From positions 1 through 24,547 of the forward strand of contig PXSL01000048.1 of NCBI GenBank assembly GCA_003022815.1: 24,547 nucleotides of DNA. Reading direction: 5' to 3'. Positions 14,024-21,903 of this stretch are shown here, piece after piece. The notes under the pieces were generated by a model. That model searched no databases, was not told the origin of the DNA, and saw nothing but the letters and a program-made list of their open reading frames with translations. The DNA comes from Halobacteriales archaeon SW_5_68_122 (lineage in GTDB: Archaea > Halobacteriota > Halobacteria > Halobacteriales > Haloarculaceae). Position 1 is the stretch's first letter. Every line of letters starts with the position of its first letter. A program made the position numbers and the translations under genes.

Positions 14024-15653
14024 CCCCTACGAGACCGGCACCGGTCGAAAGCGGGCCTTCTGGGCCGACGCCGTCGCCGACGAGATACTCGAACGCGACC
14101 CCGCCGAACCGATCGTCATCAAGGGCGGCGTCTCGCCGTCCGGCGTCCCCCACCTCGGCCACTTCAACGAGATACTGCGTGGCTACTTCGTCAGCGAGGC
14201 GCTGCGGGACCGCGGCCACGAGGTCCGACAGGTGTTCACGGCCGACGACCGCGACCGGCTCCGGAAGCTCCCCCGGAAGCTCGCGGACCTCGAATGGAAC
14301 GTCGTCGGCCTCGGCGAGGTCGACGCCGGCGCGCTGGGGCGGAACCTCGGCCGACCCTACACCGACGTCCCGGACCCGTTCGGCTGCTGTGACTCCTACG
14401 GCGCCCACTTCACGGAACTGCTGGAGCGGGCCGCCGACGCCGTCGGTGTCCCCATCGACGTCGTCTCCAACACCGACCTGTACGCGCGCGGCGAGTTCGA
14501 CGCGGCGGTCCGGCACGTCCTCGAGAACCGCGAGACTGCCCGGGAGGTCCTCGGCGAGTTCCAGGACAAGGTCGACGGGGAGTACGTCCCTTTCCTCCCG
14601 CAGTGCGGCGAGTGCGGCCACCTGACCGAGACGGTCACCGGCGTCGACCTCGAGACCGAGACCGTCGAGTACGTCTGTGCGGACGTCGAGGCCGGCGACG
14701 GCACTATCGAGGGGTGCGGTAATCGAGGACGGGCGACGTTCCGGGAGGGCAAACTGCCGTGGCGCTTCGAGTGGCCTGCCCAGTGGCGGACGCTGGGCGT
14801 GGACTTCGAGCCGTTCGGCAAGGACCACGCCGAGGGCTCGTGGCCCTCCGGCGAGACCATCGCCCGGGAGGTGTTCAGCTCCGAGCCGCCGGTGCCGATG
14901 GCCTACGAGTGGTTCACGCTTAACGGCGACGCGCTGTCGTCGTCGGCCGGCAACCTCATCACCATCGAGGAGGTGCTGGAGCTGCTGGAGGTCGAGGTGC
15001 TCCGGTACTTCTTCACGAAGAACCCGAAGAAACAGCGCGATTTCGACGTCGGGAGCATCGACCGGCTCGTCGACGAGTTCGACCGCTTCGAGGCCGCATA
15101 CTTCGGGGACGCGGAGGCCGACGAACTCGAGGCCGAGCGGGCCGAGCGGGCCTACCCGATGGTCGTCGACGAGGTGCCCGACGGGCGGCCGGTGCGGGTG
15201 CCCTACCGGTTCGCCGCGGTGCTCGGGATGACCGACAACCGCGAGCTGCGCCTCCGGATGGGCCGGCGGTCGGGTCACATCCCTGCGGACGCCGCGCCGG
15301 CTGAAATCGACGGCGCGCTCGCCCGGGTCGAGCGGGCGCGCGCATGGGCCGAGCGGACCGACAACGAGTTCAACTACCGGCTGGCCGAGGAGCTACCCGA
15401 CATCGAGTTCGACGCCAACACCGAAGCCGCCCTCGAGGAGTTGGCCGGGTTCATCGAGACCGAGGACCCCGACGCCGAGACGCTACAGGGCGAAATCTAC
15501 GAGACCGCAAAGCGGAACGACGTCGACGTCGGGGCGTTCTTCGAGGCCGGCTACCGGCTCTTTCTCGAGGAAACCGAGGGACCCCGCCTTGGGCCGTTCC
15601 TGGCGCCGATGAACACCGAGTTCGTCGTCCGCCGGCTCCGGCGACGGGAGTGA
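14016..15653 (+). CDS. lysS: lysyl-tRNA synthetase, class I
   Basis: The 545-residue enzyme charges tRNA-Lys. It is the class I form found in most archaea, not the class II form. HLGH (residues 46-49) is the HIGH motif, and ALSSSAGN (306-313) is the KMSKS-equivalent loop. Cysteine pairs CGECG and later CADVEAGDGTIEGCGN suggest the zinc finger of the family. Further markers are IVIKGGVSPSG, VFTADDRDRLRKLP, DPFGCCDSYGAHF and FEPFGKDHAEGSWPSGE. The C-terminal helical anticodon-binding domain ends in FVVRRLRRRE. The frame is clean and length normal. Its ATG lies inside the last codons of pyrH (8-bp overlap), so it is translationally coupled to it. The 65 bp after its stop hold the promoter of the next gene. 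Confidence 0.97.
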   Translation: MSDPYETGTGRKRAFWADAVADEILERDPAEPIVIKGGVSPSGVPHLGHFNEILRGYFVSEALRDRGHEVRQVFTADDRDRLRKLPRKLADLEWNVVGLGEVDAGALGRNLGRPYTDVPDPFGCCDSYGAHFTELLERAADAVGVPIDVVSNTDLYARGEFDAAVRHVLENRETAREVLGEFQDKVDGEYVPFLPQCGECGHLTETVTGVDLETETVEYVCADVEAGDGTIEGCGNRGRATFREGKLPWRFEWPAQWRTLGVDFEPFGKDHAEGSWPSGETIAREVFSSEPPVPMAYEWFTLNGDALSSSAGNLITIEEVLELLEVEVLRYFFTKNPKKQRDFDVGSIDRLVDEFDRFEAAYFGDAEADELEAERAERAYPMVVDEVPDGRPVRVPYRFAAVLGMTDNRELRLRMGRRSGHIPADAAPAEIDGALARVERARAWAERTDNEFNYRLAEELPDIEFDANTEAALEELAGFIETEDPDAETLQGEIYETAKRNDVDVGAFFEAGYRLFLEETEGPRLGPFLAPMNTEFVVRRLRRRE

Positions 15654-15686
15654 CCGGTCGGGGTGAAGGCCCGCCGGGACGGAACC

Positions 15687-15694
15687 ACTTTTGA
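15687..15694 (+). promoter_or_regulatory. TATA-like element of the second M50 gene
   Basis: ACTTTTGA is centred 28 nt before the ATG at 15719, consistent with a leaderless transcript separate from lysS. Confidence 0.45.
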
Positions 15695-15718
15695 GGGCTC
15701 CAACCCGTACGGGGGACA

Positions 15719-17394
15719 ATGAGACCGTTGCTGTGGGTGCTCGTCGGTATCCTCATCTACACCGTCGCCGCGATGGCGCTCAACGCACGCGGCATGTTGC
15801 CGTCGTCGCTCCGGGTCGCCGGCCCCCTTCTCACCGTCCACACCAAGCGCGGCCGGGCGTTCCTCGACCGGCTCGCCTCCCCCAGGCGCGCCTGGCAGGC
15901 GTGGGGCAACTTCGGCGTCGGCATCGCAATCGTCATTATGATCGGGTCGTTCTTCGCCGTCCTGTTCTCTGCGGTGAACGCCCTGACTGACCCGGGTGCG
16001 GTCGGCGGCATCACCCGCCCGCAGGACGCGCTGGTCATCCCCGGCGTCAACCAGTTCCTCCCGTGGGCGGCCGCCGTCGACATCCTCGTCGGCCTGCTGA
16101 TCGGGCTGGTCGTCCACGAGGGGGGCCACGGCCTGCTGTGCCGGGTCGAAGACATCGATATCGAGTCGATGGGCATCGCGCTGCTCGCGTTCGTCCCGCT
16201 GGGGGCGTTCGTCCAGCCCGACGAGGAGAGCCAGCAGAGCGCCGACCGGGGGGGCAAAACCCGGATGTTCGCGGCCGGCGTCACGAACAACTTCCTCGTG
16301 ACGGCGCTTTCGTTCGGCCTGCTGTTTCTGATCGTCGCAAGCCTCATCACCGTCGTCCCGGGGGTGGCAGTCGGCGGGACACTGCCCGGGTCGGCCGCCG
16401 AGGAGGCCGGCCTCGAGCGCGGCGACGTCATCACCGGCGTCAACGGCCAGGCCGTCGAGAACGAAGAGGAGTTCGAGGCGGCGCTGGCCGACGCCGACCG
16501 CGAGGTGACCGTCCAGCGCGAGGAGGGCGGCCCCGTCACCGTCGAGCGGAGCCTCATCACGACCCGCGCCGTCGTCGACGCGCCAATCGGCACCGGAACG
16601 ACGGTCACGGCCGTCGACGGCGAGCAGGTGTATACCCAGTCGGCCTTCGAGGCCGCCCTCGAGGGCGAAGAGGTCGTCGAGATAGGGACCGAGGACGGCA
16701 CCGTTCGGTTCCCGGTCGGCGTCTTCGTCAGTAGCGTCCCCGAGGGCGACCCGCTCTCGCAGGCGGGCGCGCCGGACACCCCGATGTTGATTCACAGCGT
16801 TGGCGGCGAACCGACGCCGACGCCGGAGGCGCTGGCGGACGCTCTCGCGGGGCGCGAACCCGGCGAGACCGTCGAGGTGGTCGCCTACCACGGCGACGGC
16901 AACGACCCCTGGAGCGGCGAGCGGCGGACCTACGAGGTAACCCTCGACGCCAACCCGCGGACCGACGGCGGCTTCCTGGGCGTCAGCGGCCTCCAGCAGG
17001 GCACGAGCGGCGTCGTCGTCGACGACTTCGGCGTCGACCCCTACCCGGCCCCAGCGTCGCCCTCCCGAGCGCCGGCTACAACTTCGCCGGGTTCAACGGC
17101 GCCATCATGGAGTTCTACGCGGTGTCGGGGCCGCTCGGTGCCGGCGCTGTCCTCGGGCTGGCGAACGTCCTCTTCTGGACCGGGTGGGTCAACCTCAACC
17201 TCGGGCTGTTCAACTGCATTCCCTCGTACCCGCTGGACGGGGGCCACATCCTCCGGTCCTGCGTGGAGACGACGCTGGCCCGGTTGCCGGGCGACCCCGA
17301 CCCCGTCCTGGCGACGGCCGTGACCACGGCGATAAGCGCGACGATGATACTGAGCCTGCTGGGACTGCTGTTCCTGCCGCAGTTACTGGCTTGA
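15719..17394 (+). pseudogene. M50 site-2-type protease with two PDZ-like domains, one-base frameshift
   Basis: The order is an N-terminal membrane helix (LLWVLVGILIYTVAAMAL), further helices, and the zinc motif HEGGH (133-137). Then comes a membrane helix after TNNFLVTALSFG, a PDZ-like domain (PGSAAEEAGLERGDVITGVN), a second weaker PDZ-like region (about 340-420), and the C-terminal helices with NCIPSYPLDGGHIL. That last motif, carrying the Asp zinc ligand, is in another frame. The switch is at 17043-17047: DPYP should continue GPSVALPSAGYNFAGFNGAIM, and adding one C to the CCC run there restores a single frame of 558 codons. A homopolymer consensus error or a true slip mutation are equally possible. 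Without the second half the protein lacks a ligand and would be inactive. The substrate is unknown. Confidence 0.88.
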
Positions 17395-17422
17395 GGCGCC
17401 GAAAATGGAGAGTCCGCGGGGG

Positions 17423-17677
17423 TCAGGCCGTCGAGATTCGCCACGTCGTCGCGGACGTGTAGGACCACTTCTCGATTGTCAGGCCCGGAACCGAGCCCTG
17501 TAGCTGGACGAGCAGCGCGCCGATTTCCTTCGGCGAGAGGTCCACGTCGTCCGCGATGAACTTGCCCTTCACGTAGAGGTCGCCGTCGCTCTCCTCGGCC
17601 TCCGTCCGGAGGTACCGGGCCAGCCGTTCGGCCTTCGGAGAGGGGTACGCCGACTCGGGTGCGGTGTTCGTACTCAT
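17423..17677 (-). CDS. small DUF7123-like protein, paralogue 2
   Basis: The 84-residue protein shares KFIADDVDLSPKEIGALLV and IEKWSYTSATTWR with the protein at 12036-12275. Its N terminus differs (a longer leader ending in SPKAERLARYLRTEA). A winged-helix-like fold is inferred from the helix-strand-helix-helix pattern; function is unknown. It starts 4 bp after the stop of a small membrane-protein gene and should be cotranscribed with it from the TATA box at 17961-17968. It converges on the second M50 gene, whose stop is 28 bp away, so both copies of this family in the window neighbour an M50 protease gene. Confidence 0.88.
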   Translation of the reverse strand: MSTNTAPESAYPSPKAERLARYLRTEAEESDGDLYVKGKFIADDVDLSPKEIGALLVQLQGSVPGLTIEKWSYTSATTWRISTA

Positions 17678-17681
17678 CGTT

Positions 17682-17921
17682 TCAGCTGGGGGAGTGGCCG
17701 TGGCCGACGAGGGCACAGACCGCGTTGAGGGCGATTGCGCCGCCGACGACCTCCAGTCGTTCGCCGACGGGGCCGGCCAGGAGTCCCGCCACGAGCACCA
17801 GCGGGAGCAGGGCCGCCGTCCAGAAGGCGACGCCCCGGACGGCACGGGTGACGAGGCTGATGAGTCGTTCGGCTGCGCCGAGCGGGTCGAGCGACGGTGG
17901 AGTTCGGGTGGCGGTCGACAT
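17682..17921 (-). CDS. small membrane protein, unknown function
   Basis: The 79-residue protein has a short polar N terminus, an amphipathic stretch (AAERLISLVTRAVRG), one clear membrane helix (FWTAALLPLVLVAGLLAG) and a second, shorter hydrophobic stretch (VVGGAIALNAVCALVGHG). I do not recognise the family. It is the first gene of a two-gene unit with the DUF7123-like paralogue 2, with a strong TATA box about 40 nt upstream of the ATG and a short leader containing GAGGAGAG before the ATG. Tight 4-bp spacing to the next gene suggests that the two products act together, perhaps membrane anchor and regulator, but this is inference from position only. Confidence 0.7.
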   Translation of the reverse strand: MSTATRTPPSLDPLGAAERLISLVTRAVRGVAFWTAALLPLVLVAGLLAGPVGERLEVVGGAIALNAVCALVGHGHSPS

Positions 17922-17960
17922 GGGGGCTCTCCTCGATTACACCTATACACCCACGCCCCC

Positions 17961-17968
17961 ATATAAAC
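17961..17968 (-). promoter_or_regulatory. TATA box of the small membrane protein/DUF7123-like unit
   Basis: GTTTATAT on the minus strand. Upstream, 17969-18045 resembles the region upstream of paralogue 1, including a 15-bp block at 18031-18045 that matches 12372-12386 at 14 positions. Confidence 0.65.
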
Positions 17969-18051
17969 GGCAGAGCCTTGGGGTGAATTCGGCGCCGTTC
18001 GCTCTCTTTATGACCGCGCCGCCGCGCCGACGGACGTTTAACGAGTGGCGC

Positions 18052-18075
18052 AGAGATTTTTAGAATTTTTATCGG
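18052..18075. promoter_or_regulatory. AT-rich tract between the membrane-protein unit and pitA
   Basis: Two T5 runs (GATTTTTAG, AATTTTTATC) form the most AT-rich stretch of the 290-bp gap between 17921 and 18212. It could be the pitA promoter, which would give a leader of over 100 nt, since only a weak CATAGTC (18184-18190) sits at the leaderless distance. The rest of the gap holds nothing else clear. Confidence 0.35.
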
Positions 18076-18211
18076 CGTGTATCAACCGCTCGTCTCGGTC
18101 CGGCGGCGTCAAGCCGGGTCGGGGGTCGGTCCGACGGTCAACGGCCCGCCGGCGGCAGCAGCGCCGGCCCGACGGGAAAGCCCCATAGTCGGCGCGTACG
18201 AAGGGTGCCCC

Positions 18212-20494
18212 ATGGTACGACGCAGACCACCGGGGACCGAGGAAGGGTGGTACGCGCTCCACGACCTCCGTCGCGTCGACTGGGACGGGTGGCGCGGGGC
18301 GCCGGACCGAGCGCGCAAACGGGCCATTGAGGAGGGCACCGAGTACCTCCGGGTCCACGAGGCACTGGAGGACGCGGAGGAGGGTGGGTCGGCGGTCTTC
18401 TCCGTTGTCGGCCACGACGCCGACCTGCTGATACTCCACCTCCGGCCGACGCTCGAGTACCTCGACCGCGCACAGCGGCGCTTCGAGTCGACCGACCTCG
18501 CGGCCTACACTGAGCGGGCCGACTCCTACGTGTCGGTGACCGAGGTGTCGGGCTACATGCACGAGGACCTGACCGACGGTCTCGAGGATGTCGAGGACGA
18601 GGGGATGCGCAGCTACATGCAGCAACGCATCTATCCGGAGATACCGGACGCCGAACACATCTGTTTCTACCCGATGGACAAGCGCCGCGGCGCCGAGCAC
18701 AACTGGTACGACCTGCCGTTCGAGGAGCGGGCCGAGCACATGTCCGCCCACGGCGACATCGGTCGGGAGTACGCCGGCCAGGTCACCCAGATTATCACCG
18801 GTAGCGTCGGCCTCGACGACCACGAGTGGGGCGTGACGCTGTTCGCCGACGACCCGACCGACATCAAGAGCCTGCTGTACGAGATGCGGTTCGACCCCTC
18901 GACCTCAAAGTTCGCCGAGTTCGGGAGCTTCCACGTCGGCCGACGGTTCCCGCCCACCGACCTCGGGGCGCTCCTAGATGGCGAGACGGTCCCGACCGAC
19001 GGCGAGAGCGGGGCGGCCGCCGCCGGAGCGCCGGCGAGTGACCGCACCGGGGAGGCCCCGGACGGTGAGGACACCGACGACGACTCCGGCGGTCGGCCGG
19101 CCGCCGGACCCGACCACCGCGAGGTCGACGCCGGGGCGTTCCGCCAGCACGCCGGGACCTACGGCGTCGACGTCGACGAGGCGGCGGGCTACGGCCTGCT
19201 GTTCGAGAGCGACGCCCCGGACGGAGAGGTCGCCGACGAGGTCGACGGCCTGCGGTCGAACTTCGACCACTACGACACCCACGTCGGGACGGTCGTCCGC
19301 TCCGACAACGCGACGACGGCCGTCGTCTCGCTGTGGGCCAACCAGCGGGCCGCCGACACCGCCTCCGGGTTCCTCGCGGACCTGCCGGGCGTCGAGGACG
19401 GCGTCGGCGCCGACCTTGAGGGAATCGGAGACGACGGGGGTGCCGACGGCGAGGACGCCGGAGGCGACGTGGACCACGAACCAGCCGACGGCGGTGCTGG
19501 CGGCCGGCCCGACCCCGGCGACCCGTCCCACGAGGCGGTCGGCACCGAGGAGTTCCGGCGCCTCGTCCACCGGTTCGGCGTCGACCCGACCGAACACGAC
19601 GAGGCCGGCTACGCGCTCGTGTTCCGGTCGGAGACAGTCGCCGAGGAACTCGTCGAGGAGGTCGACGAACTCCGGGGGAGCTTCGAGCAGTACGACAGCC
19701 ACGTCCTGACGACGGTCCGGGCCGACTCCGGGGACACCGCCGTCATCTCGCTATGGACAAGCGAGCGGGCCGCCGACACCGCCTCCGGGTTCCTCGCGGG
19801 ACTGTCGGGGGCCGGCCCCGGAATGGGAGCCGACTTCGGGGAGAATGATGCCGAGGGCGGCCCCGACGACGCGGCCGACGGCGAGGCGGCCGACGGCGGC
19901 ACCGGGACCGTCCGCGAGCAACTGGCCGAACTGGACGTGTACGCCGGTCAGCCACACGGCGAGGACGTGTACGCGCTGGTGCTGTACTCGGAGGCCGGCG
20001 CCGGGACGCTCCGCGAGGAACTGTCGGACTTCAGGGAGCGATTCGAGGAGTACGACAGCCACGTCAAATCGTCGGTCTACAGCGACGAGGACGGCGACGG
20101 CCACCGGACGGCCGTCGTCTCAATCTGGGAGACACAGCAGGCCGCCGACAGGGCCGCCGAGTTCCTCTCGGACCTTCCCGGAATCGTGGGCCGGGCCGAG
20201 GAGACCGACAGCGGGTTCGGCACCATGGGGATGTTTTACACCGTCGAGCCGGACTACCGCGAGGAGTTCGTCGAGACGTTCGGCGAGGTCGGCGAGGCAC
20301 TGTCGGGGATGGAGGGCCACCTCGAGACCCGGCTGTTCGTCAATGAGGAAGACGAGAACGACATGTTCATTGCCAGCCAGTGGCACACCAGGGAGGACGC
20401 GATGGAGTTCTTCCGGTCGGCGGAGTTCCGCGACACAGTCGAGTGGGGCCGGGAGGTCCTCGCCGATCGGCCGCGACACGTCTTCCTGGCGTAG
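18212..20494 (+). CDS. pitA: PitA-type fusion: HemQ (chlorite dismutase family) plus four ABM-like domains
   Basis: The 760-residue protein starts with a HemQ domain (about 1-257), the coproheme decarboxylase of the chlorite dismutase family, which makes heme b from coproheme. Tyr153 in FYPMDKRR and the proximal His180 in MSAHGDIGREYAG are 27 residues apart, exactly as in bacterial HemQ. QIITGSVGLDDHEWGVTLFA and YEMRFD are also diagnostic. Fusion to an antibiotic-biosynthesis-monooxygenase (ABM) domain is known from haloarchaeal PitA. Here an acidic linker leads to three related modules (about 302-397, 440-535, 564-660), each with a YDSHV-like strand and a W-x-x-x-x-A-A helix. A C-terminal ABM domain (668-760, MGMFYTVEP to SQWHTREDAMEFF) follows. 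Linkers are glycine/aspartate-rich. ATG 18212 is the HemQ-like start; 45 upstream in-frame codons look non-coding. It is convergent with pan. Confidence 0.9.
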   Translation: MVRRRPPGTEEGWYALHDLRRVDWDGWRGAPDRARKRAIEEGTEYLRVHEALEDAEEGGSAVFSVVGHDADLLILHLRPTLEYLDRAQRRFESTDLAAYTERADSYVSVTEVSGYMHEDLTDGLEDVEDEGMRSYMQQRIYPEIPDAEHICFYPMDKRRGAEHNWYDLPFEERAEHMSAHGDIGREYAGQVTQIITGSVGLDDHEWGVTLFADDPTDIKSLLYEMRFDPSTSKFAEFGSFHVGRRFPPTDLGALLDGETVPTDGESGAAAAGAPASDRTGEAPDGEDTDDDSGGRPAAGPDHREVDAGAFRQHAGTYGVDVDEAAGYGLLFESDAPDGEVADEVDGLRSNFDHYDTHVGTVVRSDNATTAVVSLWANQRAADTASGFLADLPGVEDGVGADLEGIGDDGGADGEDAGGDVDHEPADGGAGGRPDPGDPSHEAVGTEEFRRLVHRFGVDPTEHDEAGYALVFRSETVAEELVEEVDELRGSFEQYDSHVLTTVRADSGDTAVISLWTSERAADTASGFLAGLSGAGPGMGADFGENDAEGGPDDAADGEAADGGTGTVREQLAELDVYAGQPHGEDVYALVLYSEAGAGTLREELSDFRERFEEYDSHVKSSVYSDEDGDGHRTAVVSIWETQQAADRAAEFLSDLPGIVGRAEETDSGFGTMGMFYTVEPDYREEFVETFGEVGEALSGMEGHLETRLFVNEEDENDMFIASQWHTREDAMEFFRSAEFRDTVEWGREVLADRPRHVFLA
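19344..19379 (+). repeat. 36-bp direct repeat within pitA, copy 1
   Basis: Identical over 36 bp to 19764-19799, 420 bp (140 codons, in frame) downstream. It encodes the same RAADTASGFLA stretch in modules 1 and 2. Confidence 0.85.
19764..19799 (+). repeat. 36-bp direct repeat within pitA, copy 2
   Basis: Second copy of the 36-bp identity. Module 3 has a related but diverged version (QAADRAAEFLSDLPG). Confidence 0.85.
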
Positions 20495-20560
20495 CCCCGG
20501 TCTCGGCCGGCGCGCGGATTGCGGAGTTCCTGGCGGCGCAACAAGGAGGTTGGTGGACCG

Positions 20561-21778
20561 TCAGTAGAAGGCGATGGGTTTGCCCGGCGCCTCGTCGGTC
20601 GAGACCTTCTCGAGGGCGTCGGCGAAGTCCTCGGTGGTGATCTCCGTCCGGCCGTCGCGGATGGCGAACATGCCGGCCTCGGTGGCGAGGCTCTCGAGTT
20701 CGGCCCCGGAGAACCCCTCGGTGTCGGCCGCTGTCTCCCCGAGGTCGACCGCGTCGGCGAGGTTCATCGATTGGGTGTGGATGTCGAGAATCTGGAGGCG
20801 CCCCTCGTGGTCCGGCTCCGGCACCTCGATGAGGCGGTCGAAGCGGCCCGGCCGGAGGATGGCCCGGTCGAGCATGTCGAAGCGGTTGGTCGCCGCGATG
20901 ATGGAGATGTCGCCCCGCTGGTCGAAGCCGTCCATCTCCGAGAGCAGTTGCATCATCGTCCGCTGGACCTCGGCGTCGCCGGACGTCTTCGACTCCGTCC
21001 GTTTGGAGGCGATGGCGTCGATTTCGTCGATGAAGATGATGGCCGGTTCCCGCTCGGCCGCGAGTTCGAAGAGGTCGCGGACGAGGCGGGCACCCTCGCC
21101 GATGAACTTCTGGACCAGCTCGGAGCCGGCCATCTTGATGAAGGTGGCGTCGGTCTGGTTGGCGACGGCCTTCGCCAGCATCGTCTTGCCGGTGCCCGGC
21201 GGGCCGTGCAACAGCACGCCCGTCGGCGGCTCGATGCCGACCGTCTCGAACTTCCCGGGGTTGGTCAGCGGGTCCTCGACGGCCTCCCGGACCTCCCGGA
21301 CCTGGCTCTCCAGGCCGCCGATGTCGGTGTACTCGACGTCGGGCTTCTCGGAGATTTCCATCGCCTGGGCGCGGGCGTCGGTTTCGGCGTCCAGCACCGT
21401 TTGGATGGCGAAGGAGTCGTTGATGGCCACGCGGTCGCCGGCCTCGAGCCGGTCGTGGAGCCGCGGGGAGACGTCCGTCAGCACCTCCTGGTTGTTGCCG
21501 TGCTGCTTCAACAGCACCTGGTCGTCGGTCAGTTCCTCGACGGTCGCGAGATACAGCGACGACGTCTTCAGGGCCTCGTTTTCCGCCTGGAGGTCGTTGA
21601 CCTCGTTGCGGAGTTCGGACTGTCGCTCGCGGGCGGCGTCGAGCTGCTCGGTGAGCTCTTCGTGGACCTGTGACACCTCGAGGTAGTGCGTCCGCAGGGC
21701 TGTCAGGCGCTCGGACTCGGACATCTCCGGGTCGAGCTCGAGGGTGGGGCGGTCGGGCAGAGAGGGACTGTGCGACAT
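20561..21778 (-). CDS. pan: proteasome-activating nucleotidase (PAN), AAA+ ATPase
   Basis: The 405-residue protein unfolds substrates and feeds them to the 20S proteasome as a hexameric ring. An N-terminal coiled coil (about 25-75) precedes the OB domain (about 78-135) and the AAA+ module. Walker A GPPGTGKT is at 192-199 and Walker B IIFIDEID ends at about 253. The second region of homology is ATNRFDMLDRAILRPGRFDR. The C terminus ends in IAFY rather than an obvious hydrophobic-Tyr-X gate-opening tail. The frame is intact and length normal. A TTTTAATC element on the minus strand is centred 29 nt from the ATG, so the transcript is probably leaderless. Haloarchaea often encode two PAN paralogues; which one this is cannot be told here. 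Confidence 0.96.
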   Translation of the reverse strand: MSHSPSLPDRPTLELDPEMSESERLTALRTHYLEVSQVHEELTEQLDAARERQSELRNEVNDLQAENEALKTSSLYLATVEELTDDQVLLKQHGNNQEVLTDVSPRLHDRLEAGDRVAINDSFAIQTVLDAETDARAQAMEISEKPDVEYTDIGGLESQVREVREAVEDPLTNPGKFETVGIEPPTGVLLHGPPGTGKTMLAKAVANQTDATFIKMAGSELVQKFIGEGARLVRDLFELAAEREPAIIFIDEIDAIASKRTESKTSGDAEVQRTMMQLLSEMDGFDQRGDISIIAATNRFDMLDRAILRPGRFDRLIEVPEPDHEGRLQILDIHTQSMNLADAVDLGETAADTEGFSGAELESLATEAGMFAIRDGRTEITTEDFADALEKVSTDEAPGKPIAFY

Positions 21779-21802
21779 AGATTATCGGACATAAGTGACG
21801 GA

Positions 21803-21810
21803 GATTAAAA
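21803..21810 (-). promoter_or_regulatory. TATA-like element of pan
   Basis: TTTTAATC on the minus strand, centred 29 nt from ATG 21778, in the 125-bp gap downstream of pepF. Confidence 0.5.
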
Positions 21811-21903
21811 GTGGCTTTGGGTGCGGGAGACGCTTGCACCGCGGGGGAAGCCGGCGACGCGAGCCGAATCGTGACCCCGGCGGCGCGGCCGGAACCCCGC
21901 CGG

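Noticed and set aside
17040..17050. Programmed frameshifting in the second M50 gene
   Set aside because: No downstream pseudoknot-like structure or conserved slippery heptamer is evident, and several unrelated genes in the window show lesions, so an error or mutation is the simpler explanation.
18077..18211. In-frame N-terminal extension of PitA from a GTG
   Set aside because: Composition is Pro/Ala/Arg-rich and HemQ domains normally begin a few residues before EEGWYALHD, matching ATG 18212.
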